From Allomyces arbusculus (Eukaryota; Blastocladiomycota; Blastocladiomycetes; Blastocladiales; Blastocladiaceae): a stretch of 64,000 nt of DNA. The DNA is taken from the NCBI GenBank assembly GCA_027604705.1, contig JADHYV010000037.1:168504-232503 (forward strand), written 5' to 3'. Positions 22,604 through 33,558 of the stretch are shown here, one piece after another. Position 1 is the stretch's first letter. Each line of letters opens with the position of its first letter. Both the position numbers and the translations under genes were made by a program. The notes under the pieces were generated by a model that saw nothing but the letters and a program-made list of their open reading frames with translations, did no database searches and was not told the DNA's origin.

Positions 22604-23588
22604 CGTGATCGAGTTTGGTGTCGGAAGTCGCCAAACTTGGTGGCACGCGGGCGTCGTCGCGAGCGCAGCGTTCTTGGCCAAGAGGATCGCGGCTGGTCGG
22701 TGAGAGAGCTTCGCCGGCAAGCCGTGGAGAGCAGCGAGGCGATCAGCAAGGATCGGCGAGTGAGCAGGAGCGCGATGGAAGCACGAGAGCCAGGCAAGCG
22801 TGCGACCCTGGCGAGTTGTGGCACACGTCCACGTCACTAGCGCCCGCCACCAACTCATCGCTCGCCCACCACCGCTCCGCCACCGCTTGCTTGATCAGGC
22901 ATCACGCTCGCAGCGCGCGATGCTCTTGCGCAGCAGGACACGGTTAGGGGCAGCGCCGTCCGCTGAGATGGCGCCGAGTTGGCGCCGAGTTGGCGCCGAG
23001 TTAGCGGCCCACGCGCGCTCGCGCAACGGGCGCCACTGGCGGCAGGGGTGCGAACGGCGGCCAAGGGGCCGGCCCAGGATCTTTTGCGGCGGCGGAGCTC
23101 ATCATGGCGGTCGAGCGCCTCCCTTATTGAGAAGTACCACTCGCAGCGCTTGCAGCAACCGTCGACTCTGTGTGGCGCTTCCTCCCGCGTTTGCGACGCC
23201 CGATGTGTGCGCATCGTTTTCGGCAAACGTGCACGTCCGCGCGCTCAAAAAGGTCGTGCCATGCCGCGGGCAGGGCAGAGTTTTGCTCTGGGGACGCCCA
23301 GTCGAATGAGCGAAGCTTTTGTTCTGCTGCCGAAGCCGCCGGCCAACGTCCTCTGCGCACATCGACCGACACTGCTCCACTTCCAGCGCTTGGCGCAACT
23401 GCCCACTCCCCGCATTCTCCAGCATAGCGCCCGCGCTCCCCGACTGGCGCTCTTGCTGCGAGCCCTGCCTTGACTTTTGGTTCCGCCTGGACCTGATCGA
23501 CTCGACCGACCAGGCTGCACTTCACCGACTCGCCAATCAAATACTTGAATCGAACCGACCATTGCCTCCTCGCACGCTACCCGCAACC
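22604..23588. promoter_or_regulatory. Divergent intergenic region, unknown protein / LRR-TM gene
   Basis: 985 bp of GC-rich sequence between two divergent starts. It includes a triple GGCGCC repeat at 22970-23002. An upstream exon encoding the missing signal peptide of the LRR protein could lie here, but no clear one is visible. Confidence 0.4.
22970..23002. repeat. Three tandem copies of an 11-bp GGCGCC element
   Basis: GGCGCCGAGTT is repeated exactly three times. The units create two TTGGCGCC-type sequences resembling E2F-like sites. The location in a divergent promoter suggests a regulatory array (inference). Confidence 0.75.
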
Positions 23589-26367
23589 ATGACCGACGCC
23601 GACTGCGCGGCCGTTTCGTCGCTCTTCACGCCAGGCGCCGTCGACCCTTGGGCCTGCTGCCATCTGTTCCCGGGCATCGCCAACATCCAATGCAACAGCG
23701 AAGGCCGCATTTCATCCCTGTACCTACTTGTTCTCCGTTGCTGCTCGCGAGTGGATCTGGGCCCTCGCCATTGCATGGTTGCTGTTCGGGAGCCGTTTGC
23801 GCTGACGCTTTGAGCGTTTGCCCTTCGCTGTTAGCGAGTTTCTCAATGAGGTCGCGGCTGGCGTCTCCATCAAGCCCGATGCCGTGCAGAGCGGGTCTGC
23901 CTTCTCGCAGCTCACGGCCTTGGAAGCGCTGTACGCTCTTCATTTTGTTTTGTCCGACGACAGCCGAGCCCCGGAATGCTCATGTCCCTGACTTGTCTGT
24001 CCCTGCGCCTCGTCATGACCAGCAAGCTCGCCAACGCCAATCTCAACGCTTTCCCCGGCAACCTTGCGACTCTGCCCAACTTGAAGACTTTGTACGGCTT
24101 CTACTCGCGCCGCCCTCAATGAACGACAACCTGGTGCTCATGTTGATCTGATTCCGCAGAGACTTGTCGAAAAACAACATCAAGACAGTTCCTGACCTTT
24201 CGCGCTTCCCGCAACTGGCCAACATGTGCGTCATTTTGGTGGTCAAGGCCTGCTCGTCGTTGTCGTGGCGTTTGCTCACCATTCTTTTTGTTTCCAGCAA
24301 CCTGCAGGGTAACCCCGTCACGGGCCCCATCGAGCTACCCGCGAGTATCAGGTACGACGATTCTGACTCGACGTCCTGTTCACATTCCGGAAATGAACAG
24401 ACTTTTGACGGCAATGATGTTTTCCGCTGTATCAAATCGATAGCCAGTGCAACGTTCCGTCTGGCGTGTGCACTTCCGGGCCGGGAAAGTGCGGTAATTT
24501 GGCACCATGCTCATCAACGTCCTCGACGTCGTCGACGACCACGACCACGGGAACCTCTTCCACTTCCACGAGCACAAGTACGACCGCAATGGCGACCACG
24601 ACCACCTCGACCGCGGCCACGGCCTCTCCGACGTCGCGCGCTGAAAACAGTCTGGCCGAACCCAACAATGGCATTTCTCCGGGCGCATGGGCCGGAATCG
24701 GGGTCGCGATTGCGCTCTCGATTCTCGCCATTGCTGCGGCGCTGTTCGTCTACCGCCGCCGCCAGCAGCAGCAAAAGGGCAAGCAGTTGCGCAGCGCTGA
24801 GGACGGGACCGCTGGTGCCCCTGCAGCACCAAACGTGATGCGCCGCTCGTCGGGAAACATGCGCTCGTCCGGTGCCGTGAACCCGATGGCCGCCGTGGCA
24901 CTCGCCGGTGAGTGCCCGCCGAGCGATTTGCACGACCAGCCCGAGGAACGCACGAGCCGTGCTGCGCTTGTCCCGCGCGATAGTTCCGTGCGGTCCCTGT
25001 CCCCGATTCGCCGCACTGGGAGTCCCCCGCTCGCAGCTGCAGCCTTGGATATGGCACCGCGCCCGTCTGTCTCGTCGTTCCGGTCGAAGCGGTCTTTTAT
25101 GGGAGGTAGTGGTCGCCCGTCGCTGTCGAATGGTCGCCCATCGCTCTCCAATGCCGCTGCACTGACGATCTCGACGCCCACGCCCACCCCGGCAGTCCCA
25201 TTACCTGTTCCGAACACGGCTGCGTCGCTCAAGCGGCAGCCGCGCCGCCCGAGTGTCGATGCGAATAGCGCCGTTGCGGAATCGCTCGTCTCAGGTGCCG
25301 GCCGGTCGGGTCCCGCCACGTCGACGCTCATTTCGCTCGTTCAGCCCGCGGGCGTTCTGCTCGATGCGCGGTTCACGGATATTGTCCTGCGCCCACCCAC
25401 GGGGTTCAAGCCCACGGGGGGCGCGATGACGGCGGCGCGCCGCATGCGGGCGGGTCATGAATGGGACGCGATTTTCACAGCCGTGCAGTCGCGCGTCGCG
25501 CGGTCGCTGCGCACGGCGAGTACGGCACCGAACAGCGCCATGCCACTGGATCCCGTCGCTGCGTGTGCCGAGCGGGTGTGGACGGACCTTGTTGCCGAGG
25601 CGGCCAAGGGTCTCGGCGCGCACTCGCCCACGGCGATTCAGGCATCTGAGGAACGCACTGCACGCAAGGCCGCGCTCATGCACGCCGTGGTCGAGGCACT
25701 CGTGCCGATGCTCGCCGATTTGACGACCGCGCCGCGAATCATTGACGCCGCGCGCGAACTCGGCGCACCGGCACCCGCCGTCCTCGCAGTCCTGACGGCC
25801 GCGGCAACGCCGTCGCTCCTGCCGGCAAATGCGTCGGCCGTGTCGACGGCGCACGATGCGGCATCGACGGTGGCCGAAGAGAATGGGAATGATTTGGACC
25901 CGGCCGCAATCCAGCACTTGGTCCCAGCGTGGGCCGACGACGTGCGCGCGCGTGCGCGCGATGCCTACCAGGACCTGGCTGGACGCATTGGGCTCACAGA
26001 GAACGTGGTCCCGGCGTCCGTTGCCGCCGGGTTCCGCGATATGTTTGTAACGAGTGCTGTCCGGTGGGCGCGTGTTGTCGCGGCCAATCCCGGCGCGTCG
26101 CTCGTCGACGTGCGCCCCGGAGCGCCCTTGGACTCGCGGTGGATGGACGGCGCGATCAACCAGAACGCATCGTTGTCGGCGTTTGACCGCGTGCTGTTCA
26201 CGTACTTCCCGGCCCTGGTCGAGCCGAGCGATGCAGGGATTGCGACGGTCAAGATCGTGCGTGCAGCGCGGGTCTGGCTTGACGAGCAGTCGGGCGCGGC
26301 GGGTGTGCCGGCGGGGATCATGATGATGCAGGTCGGGTCGTCGACGAGTCTCGGCGCTGTGCATTGA
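23589..26367 (+). CDS. Leucine-rich-repeat transmembrane protein with large cytoplasmic region
   Basis: Exons 23589-23719, 23835-23930, 24023-24091, 24160-24225, 24298-24351 and 24444-26367 give 779 aa. All five introns are in phase 2 and fall within the leucine repeats, as in modular LRR genes. The N-terminal cap shows DPWACC and IQCNSEGRISSL. The repeats include LKLANANLNAFPGNLATL, LPNLKTLDLSKNNIKTVP and LANINLQGNPVTGPI. A Cys cluster (SQCNVPSGVCTSGPGKCG) and a Ser/Thr-rich stalk follow. One membrane helix lies at about 219-242 and ends in YRRR. The remaining about 537 residues, presumably cytoplasmic, start disordered (RRPS-type sites) and end in an alpha-helical Ala-rich region that I do not recognise; no kinase motif is visible. 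The listed ATG gives no signal peptide, so a 5' exon is probably missing. Confidence 0.8.
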
Positions 26368-27352
26368 TCGATTGATCGCCGATTATTTGCGGTTTTTGCA
26401 TGCGTCGTTTTTCTCTCCATCACTGTTTCTTTTCTCCTCTTCGCACGCATTCTTGATCACGTCCTGACGTGGTTGTCAAGGCCACGATATCCCATTTTTG
26501 CCGCTTCGCTTTCATCATTCTTCCCACCTTTTCTTGTTGCAGTGCCACGGCGGCGTCAATGTCCTCGTTCATCTTTTTCCATGTAACTATAGCAGTCTAC
26601 AGTTCCCTTGGCCGTCCATCGTCACTTTACCTACCTCTTGTGACAGCACCGTTCTGCATGATCCTGCACTCGACCTGGGCCGATACATCCGTTCCAGGCG
26701 GCAAAGTACTTCGTCCTGCCCCGTTCGCGACCGCTTCTTTGCGTTTCATAAGCGCTCTCGGCTGGATACACAAAACGCAGCGATCGCACCGAGCACCACA
26801 CTGCATCCCGCGCTGTCATCCGGCTGTTCATCTTTGCACTGTTTGCTTGCTTCTTGGACTCATCAAGACCACCTCAGTGCGGCGAGGAGGACCGAGGGCC
26901 AACCCAGCTTCGACCCAGCGCCGATTCAGCGTGCAAACTTGTCTTGGATGCTTGAAGTGTTTGATGCAATGCCAGCAACGCCCGGCTGGCCCTCCAGTCG
27001 ACTCTGGAAACTGACTGCCCACGGTGACCTCTAATGATGCTCTTGTGCCCATGATCAACCAACTGGGGTGCGTTGCAGAGCACGTCTAGCGATTTCCTTG
27101 AGCGAACAAGTCGACATCTGTAACGGAACAGAATCAGGGCAATAGAACGCACATCGCTCTGGCTGGAGCAACAGGCGATGCGTGAGCAGACAAGGTGGCC
27201 ATCATGCATGATCAGCCGAGTCCAGAGATGTTGAGCTGACACTAGAAAAGTACGTTCACGGTACCATCATCGTGAGAGCATAGTTTCAGCAGCAACCAGT
27301 GTTGGCGGCGGTTCAAGGCAGCGCGGCAATATAAAGGAGCGAAAATAAAATG

Positions 27353-27960
27353 AGCCTGGGGGGCGTCGGCGCGTTTTCCCCTGCAGAATCTGTTATATAT
27401 CATCATATTCACAAACCTTCTTCTCCATCACTCCCTTCTGGTCGGACCGGGGGGCAAGGAGCTTATCCAATCCCCCACACCCCGCACTGCCATCCGACCC
27501 TTTGTCACTAATTGGCACTTGATCTCGATAAGTTACTTGGATTTGACCTTCGTCTTGCTTACGATTAGAGCTGGTCTGGTGATGATGATGAGCAACTGGC
27601 CAGCAACTGGGAGACAACGCCAATGCTTACAGCACGCTCTTACTCTGCTTGCATGACTAGGGCTTGAAAACGTCTGACTTGAGCAACTGCCTCAATTTGT
27701 GCAACATGGGCGTTGGAAGCCGAGTGTCTCCCATTCCTGGCCGTTGGCCTGAATGAATTTAAGTGCGCGTTCCACAATGAGCACCAAGACTGAGACTAAG
27801 TATCAATACGAAACGTCCCAATGAGCACCAAGACCGAGGCCATGTATCAAGAAGAAACGCTCAGAAGCGAGCAACACAAAAATCAAGCCAAAGGGTCGGA
27901 TGACAGTGTGGGGTGAGGGGGATTTGGACACGCACTTGGGGGGGGGGCGGGCGGCGCCGC
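27353..27960 (+). mobile_element. MITE-like element, nearly complete
   Basis: The left terminal part (27427-27515: CTGGTCGGACCGGGGGG to GCCATCCGACCCTTTG) and the right part (27885-27950: CAAAGGGTCGGATGACAGTG onwards) are inverted copies of each other, with some mismatches over about 60 bp. The interior, ending ATGAGCACCAAGA, is shared with 9500-9620 and 10490-10600. No open frame large enough for a transposase is present. A second ATGAGCACCAAGACCGAGG copy at 27820 suggests a local duplication. The right end runs into the low-complexity gap region. Confidence 0.6.
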
Positions 27961-28035
27961 CCGCCCCCCCCAACGAGCGGGGCGGAGTGGGGGGGGCTGT
28001 TGGTGTGGGGGGGGGTTGGTGTTTTGTTGTTTGGT

Positions 28036-28045
28036 NNNNNNNNNN
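28036..28045. other. Assembly gap (10 N)
   Basis: Ten Ns lie inside a region of long G and C homopolymers (27940-28135) with high quadruplex potential. The true gap size is unknown. Confidence 0.99.
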
Positions 28046-28799
28046 AACACAAAAAGCACCCCAACGGGTGGGTTGACAGGGGGGGGTGTGGGGGTTTGGG
28101 ACCCGCACTTGCCCCCCCCCCCCCCCCCCGATCCGCTCAGAAAGGAGAAAAATGAGACGGGGGAGCTTTTTTTTGGTTTTTGAGTATGATATTAATATAG
28201 TAGATGCTTTGCGCGCCGCCGCCCCCTGGCTCATTTTTCATTCTTTGATACCTGCACAGTAGCACAATGCTCAACATCTGAGATTCGTCAAGCCTGGCGG
28301 ACTTGGTTTCCGTTGGAACTTGAAATGTGTTGCAGTCTACCTCGAAAACCACGAAGTCAGGTCGCGCTTCTCTTTATGACTGGTGAGACCAAGAGCACAA
28401 AAGTGTGAATGTCAAGGGTTAAAAGTATGTCACTCATCGTCCATGGAGAAATTGCTCCTGCTCCTGCCCATCAGCCGTTTGTTGTGTGAAGAATCGAGGA
28501 TGTTCGCTCTCATAGATTTTGGACAGATCCTTAATCTCCAAGGCATTGACGCCAGTAAGGTCAGCATGAACAATCATGGATATCATCTATAGTTTGCTGG
28601 ACTGAAAGAGCGTCTCGCCCAGAGTAGGGAAATGAAGGAAACAGGCTAATAACTATCGCTGCATCTTTTGCACCACCGCCGCCCCTATAGAGTTAGCAGC
28701 CGCCCACATCCTTGGGTGTACACGTTGGCCCCATGGCCCAGTGCAGTTGGTAGCTTCGCTTCTGAAGAACCGTGCCTTCGGCCTGGTTAGTGGCAAACG

Positions 28800-28935
28800 G
28801 TTATTTTCACGTATATTTACAAACCTACTGCTCGAATGTCTGTCAATCTGCTCCTCCTCGTCGAACCGGGCAAGGGGCGTGTCCACACCCCTCACCCCAC
28901 GTTACTGTCTGACCCCTGGCCAAGGATCTTGCTTT
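28800..28935 (+). repeat. Diverged fragment of the MITE-like family
   Basis: TTTACAAACCTACTGCTCG, followed by a GTCGAACCGGGCAAGGGGCG-type stretch and CACCCCACGTTACTGTCTGACCC, repeats in order the landmarks of the left terminal region at 10170-10290 and 27405-27515. Confidence 0.45.
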
Positions 28936-29368
28936 GCTTGAATCGTGGTTCTTAGTATTGATCCTGAAGTGGCCACCGAGGGCTGTCAAGAGGCGGAGGG
29001 CCGACCTGGCGCTACTCTTGGTGTCGTTTCTTGGTATCAAAGATTCTTGTGCAGTGCCAGGTCCGCCCGTCAACATTATGTCAAGTGACAGATCGCCCAC
29101 ACCACGGTGGCCCACGTCACGAAGAGCAAATTGGAAGTGATGCGGATAAGAGCCACGCGGTCGATCTGATGCTTCGTTGCGGGGTGGGTGAGGCGAGGCG
29201 GGCAGGTCTGGTTGTTGTCGCGCCAAGTCACAAAAGCTGCTTCTCAAAATTCATTTCATTTTCGATCACATCGCCAGCAATCAACACCCCCCGTCACACT
29301 TAAGAAACCATCGAGAAAAACAAGCGATCAACCAAGTGCACAGCTGGCACCCAAACCAGCGCATCATG

Positions 29369-32300
29369 TTACATCGGCCCCGGCGATGACGTCCGCGCCG
29401 TCGCGCGACTCACCCCATTTAACCCCGCCGACGCACCCGCATTTCCGGGCCCACCGAGCTGGAAATCCGCCGGGAACAACGACGGCAGCCCAACACCGCT
29501 CGGCGGCGCCGGCGGCGGTAGCGGGCCGGGCGTACTCCCCGGCAACCCGAGCCCGGCCATCGACAACCACGCCATCGGGTCCCCACCACCTGTCACGGGC
29601 GTATAGGGCGCCGGCGGCGCGGGAGGCCAGACGGCGCCCCAAGGTGCCGCGGCGGCGGGCGGCGCGGCAAATGCGCCCGCGTCGCCAAACATGGCCGGGA
29701 TCCCCTCACCACCGGCCTCGTGCGTACCACCCGCATCGACTTGTCCCGCGGCCATGGCCCACGTATTCCAGTCCCAGAGCGCGTCCTGCGGCGACCATTC
29801 GAGGACTTGGCCGAGGTCGCGCGCGGCGAGGGATGCGGGAAACGTCGGGAGCCCGAGTCCCGCAGCCGACGCCGGGTCGAACTGAAACGCGGCGGCCGCA
29901 GCCGGATCGGGCGCGCAGGGGTTTGGCAACGTGCCCGCGGGCGGCGTCGTACCCGGGGGGGACACGGCCTCCTTAGGCCGCGGGCAGTACGCGGCACCAC
30001 CGGCCGCCGCGGCAGCAGCCGCATCAGCGCGGAATGCCGACCCAGTCGGCGACGTGGGTCCCATCGACCCGGACGACATGGACGCCGACCGCGACGGGAC
30101 CGATCCAGTTCGCACATCCGGTTCCTGCGTGATGTTGCTTTCTTCGTCGGTTCCACCCGCGCCAAAAGGCATCTTGAGCCCCGCGAGCTGAAACCGGGTC
30201 ACGTACTCTTGTGCGAGCGCGTCGATATCCGGCCGTTGCACGTCGGGCGGCTGGTCGAGGAACAGGACAGCGTCTTCAATGTGCGTGTTGGATTTTTCCA
30301 TCACCCAGAGCGTCTGGACGCCGAGTTGCCCGAGCTCGATGCGCACGCCCTGGATGTTGGCCTTGACGTCGTGCACGATGCGCCGGAACAGCGTCGACGC
30401 CGGCCACGTCGCCGAGACTTTCGCGAGTACCGAGTCCACGCGGTCGAGGTAGCCCACGACGGCCGGGTCAGCGGGCCGACCGAGTTTACGCGAATGGTCG
30501 GCAATCAAGACGCACACCGACAGGAGCGTGATGGAGACGTAGTGCAACCGGTACGGGAATAGCGCCATATCGTCGACAATTGTCTCGAGCGCCTGCAGCA
30601 TGGCCTTGACGGATGCTTCGAGCAGCGCGAGGTACTGCGGGCGCATCGGGGACGATGCGACAGCCGCTGACTTGGACGAGACAAGCGGGCGGTAGAGTGA
30701 GACAACGGACGAGTAGTACACGAGCGACAGCGCCGCGTTGATGGTGCGCTTGCGCCGGTCCTTTTCGGTGGGGTCGAATTGCAGCGTTTTCGGCAACTCG
30801 GCGCGATACTGCGACAACATCGCGTGCAGCTCTGGGAGGGTGTAGGGCAGGTTCCGGCGCAGGGATATGGAGTTCACGGAGCGTATGATTTTGCCCGTAA
30901 TGTCCATTAGCCGGACGTACCTAGAATCGAATCGGGGGACTAGTCAAGCTCACCTATCTCGTTTCAGCGGGGATCAAGTCAAACCGTACCAGACAAAAAA
31001 GTGATCTGGCTCAATCAGCAAGTCCTCGCGGTATTTGGCCATGTTTTCAGGCGTCTTGAGAAACATCTCAGTCGACAAGAAGCAGTCGTCCTCGTGGACT
31101 ATTTAATTGAAACACAATTCGTTAGAGCCAGCCTTCCGTCCTCGTGCGACCCAAACGTACACATCAACGGCCTCCCGCTCAGCGCCGAGCCAAATCGATC
31201 CATCGTATACGTGAACGCCCACGTCTTGCCCCACGTCGGAATGCACATGTTGACGGTGCGGAACGGTGGCGCTAAAGACGATGGAGGAATGAGAAATATT
31301 GTCGAATCGACGCAAAATCGGGTGGACAAGATCGAAATACGTACCACGGAGGTCGGTGTGGAGTCCGAGGTCTTGCGCGATTCGCAGCGCAATCCCATTC
31401 AGCACCCATGGGCTGCCAGGCGCGTTCATGTAATGGTTGCCGACGAGCAAAATGGCCTGCACCGTCTCGATCTGGTGCACGGGACTGACCGTGACCGACG
31501 GCAGCATGCGTACAACGCGTTCGGCACACCAGGTGCTCCAAAGGCGCGGCGAGTTGACGACGGTCAGTTGGTGCAACCGCTCAAAGACGGCGCATCCGAC
31601 GCACATGACCGCGTAGAGCAGCATGAAATGCGGCATGGGTTTGTCGAGTTCCTCGAGCACGGCGGTACGGTCGAGAATCGGGATCCAGTGGTGCATGGTC
31701 GCAAAGTAGACGTCGAACATGGTCAGGACAAAGTGCCGCTGCGGGAACATGGCCTGCTCGCGCGCGAGTTCGCGTGCACGGAGCCGGTTTTGCAGTTGCC
31801 TACAGAATATGGCGCCATCCAAGTTGATCAGAAGCAAGAACAATAGGGCCAGGGGTGATCCGCGGAAAAACGTACGGGTGGACGTAGAGCACCGAGTCAG
31901 TATTGACAGCTTGCGACCATCCGCGCAGTAAATGCAGGCCGTTCGAGTGGCCGAGCTTCGAGTAGGATCGCGGGCGGCCCGACGCGTCGAGCGAGACCAT
32001 GAGCAACATGTTTTCCGTCATGTCTTCGATATCCTGTGCCGTCGACTCGCGAATTGTGCGCGCGGGAGCGGAAGCGCCGCGGCTCCCAGGGCTCGCGAGC
32101 GGGCCCCGCGGTGTAAATCTCGGCGGTGGTGGCGGCGGCGGTGGCGCCAAGGCCGTAGTCGTTGCTACTGAAGACGCGCTGGCGGTTTCGGGCGTGCCGC
32201 TGCGGCTCGGGTGTGCGGACAAGCGAGGCGCCGCGTCGGTCGTGCCCGAGGAATCAGCACCAGTCGTCGGTGCGTCGGCCGCATCGGCGGCAGCAGACGC

Positions 32301-32841
32301 AGGAGTAGCAGTACTGGCAGCGTTGGCGCGCGCACCGCCGCGGGACCGTTTCCGACTTGATGCGGACCGTGTACCCGTGTCACCCCCAGCCGCCAACGCC
32401 GTCAAGTCACCGTTCGAATCCTCGGGCGACGGCGTCTCACCGGCGGTGGCCTGCGCCTGTGCCGCAGCTGCACTGGCTGATTTCCTTGGGCGTTTGGCGC
32501 TGGCGTGTGGCGTGGCAACGTAGCGACATTCCAGGCTGAATCTACAGACACGGCAACACGGTCAGAAGGTGCTGCACCAGCACCAGCATCCAAGTGCGCG
32601 GCGCGTACTCGAAGCAATGCCGGCACGGCTGGTGGCCGTCGCACTTGACCTTGCGCTTGCGGCACGTTTCGCAGGCCTGCGTCGTGCGCGTGCGGCGGTA
32701 CATGGGCCCGGCCAGGACGGGGCCCGTGCGCGGCGGGATGTGCTGGGCGGCCGCCGCGGCAGCAGCCGTCGCAGCAGCAGCGGCAGCGGCAGCAGGAGTC
32801 TCGGACAGGTCGCCGACGAGGTCCGACATGGTGGAGTCCAT
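29369..32841 (-). CDS. Zn(II)2Cys6 transcription factor with fungal middle homology region
   Basis: Nuclear DNA-binding regulator, 1041 aa. Exons are 32841-32609, 32541-31876, 31799-31345, 31271-31161, 31098-30990 and 30920-29369. The zinc cluster is Cys57, 60, 67, 73, 76 and 83 with spacing C-x2-C-x6-C-x5-C-x2-C-x6-C; the sixth Cys is created by the first splice (CFEFSLECRY). Basic linker residues follow (AKRPRK). The Fungal_trans-type middle region begins near MFDVYFATMHHWIP and includes VQAILLVGNHYM, IALRIAQDLGLHTD and DRFGSALSGRPL. The N-terminus has a polyalanine run, and the C-terminus is a Gly/Pro/Ala-rich, possibly activating, tail. Targets cannot be inferred. The start is ATG 32841; ATG 32829 is an alternative. 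Confidence 0.92.
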
Positions 32842-33558
32842 GGAGCCAGGCAATTCTTGGCGATAGCGCGCAGTTGGAGGACCAGGAACAGGTCGGGATC
32901 ATGCACCGCCGATGGTCGGCGGTCGAGGGGAGGCAGGGACCGATGGAATGGTCGCGGCGCCGGCGCCGTTGGCGGCGCGGGTGAGTCGAGGTGCTCGGGC
33001 AGGTGTGGAGCAGAGGTGTGCTCGACGTGATGCGGCGAGTTGCGCGCTCGTCGCGGGTGATAGTCGAGCGATTCGGTCGCGGACCGCACGGCGCACGGTG
33101 ACGGTGGCCTCCACTCGGGTGTTTGTTGATGGCCATGTTGGCGGTGCTGACAGCGCGTCGGTTGGCGCACGTTTGACTCAATCGATTTCCAGCCCCGGGA
33201 TTTTGGATACTGGTCCGTGGCGCGACCACCGCGGTGGCGTGCGTGCGAGCGTGCGGCCGGCGAATACGTCAGAGCGCGCTGGCAGGATTGGCGTTCCCTT
33301 GGTGCTGACCAGGATGTTCGAAAATCGCTGCGAGAGAAGAGCGAAATGAAATCAAATCCATGTTGGTACTGACTGATGCTTCCCAGGTCATCGACACGTC
33401 CACTGACGTGCGCCCATGCCGCCTGCTCTCTGGAAACGACCCGAGCCAGTCGAGCCGACACCTACATGCTAGCGCACACGAACGGACCGACCGGGCCGAC
33501 GACGACACGCAGACCGACTCCTACTCCGACCTCCTCGTAGAAGCCTAAACGACCGACC
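32842..33558. promoter_or_regulatory. Upstream region of Zn2Cys6 gene and 3' flank of Vid27
   Basis: 717 bp with no recognisable gene. It should contain the promoter of the transcription factor gene. No clear operator is visible. Confidence 0.4.

Larger units (their letters stand above)
26368..29368. other. Convergent repeat-rich spacer with assembly gap
   Basis: A 3-kb stretch between the 3' ends of the LRR-TM gene and the Zn2Cys6 gene. It contains no convincing coding exon, one nearly complete MITE-like element, further fragments, homopolymeric G/C tracts and a run of Ns. Confidence 0.7.

Noticed and set aside
31099-31160. Possible continuous exon joining Zn2Cys6 exons 4 and 5
   Set aside because: Without splicing the frame ends at a TAA after NCVSIK; the 62-bp intron has normal GTACGT and TAG signals.
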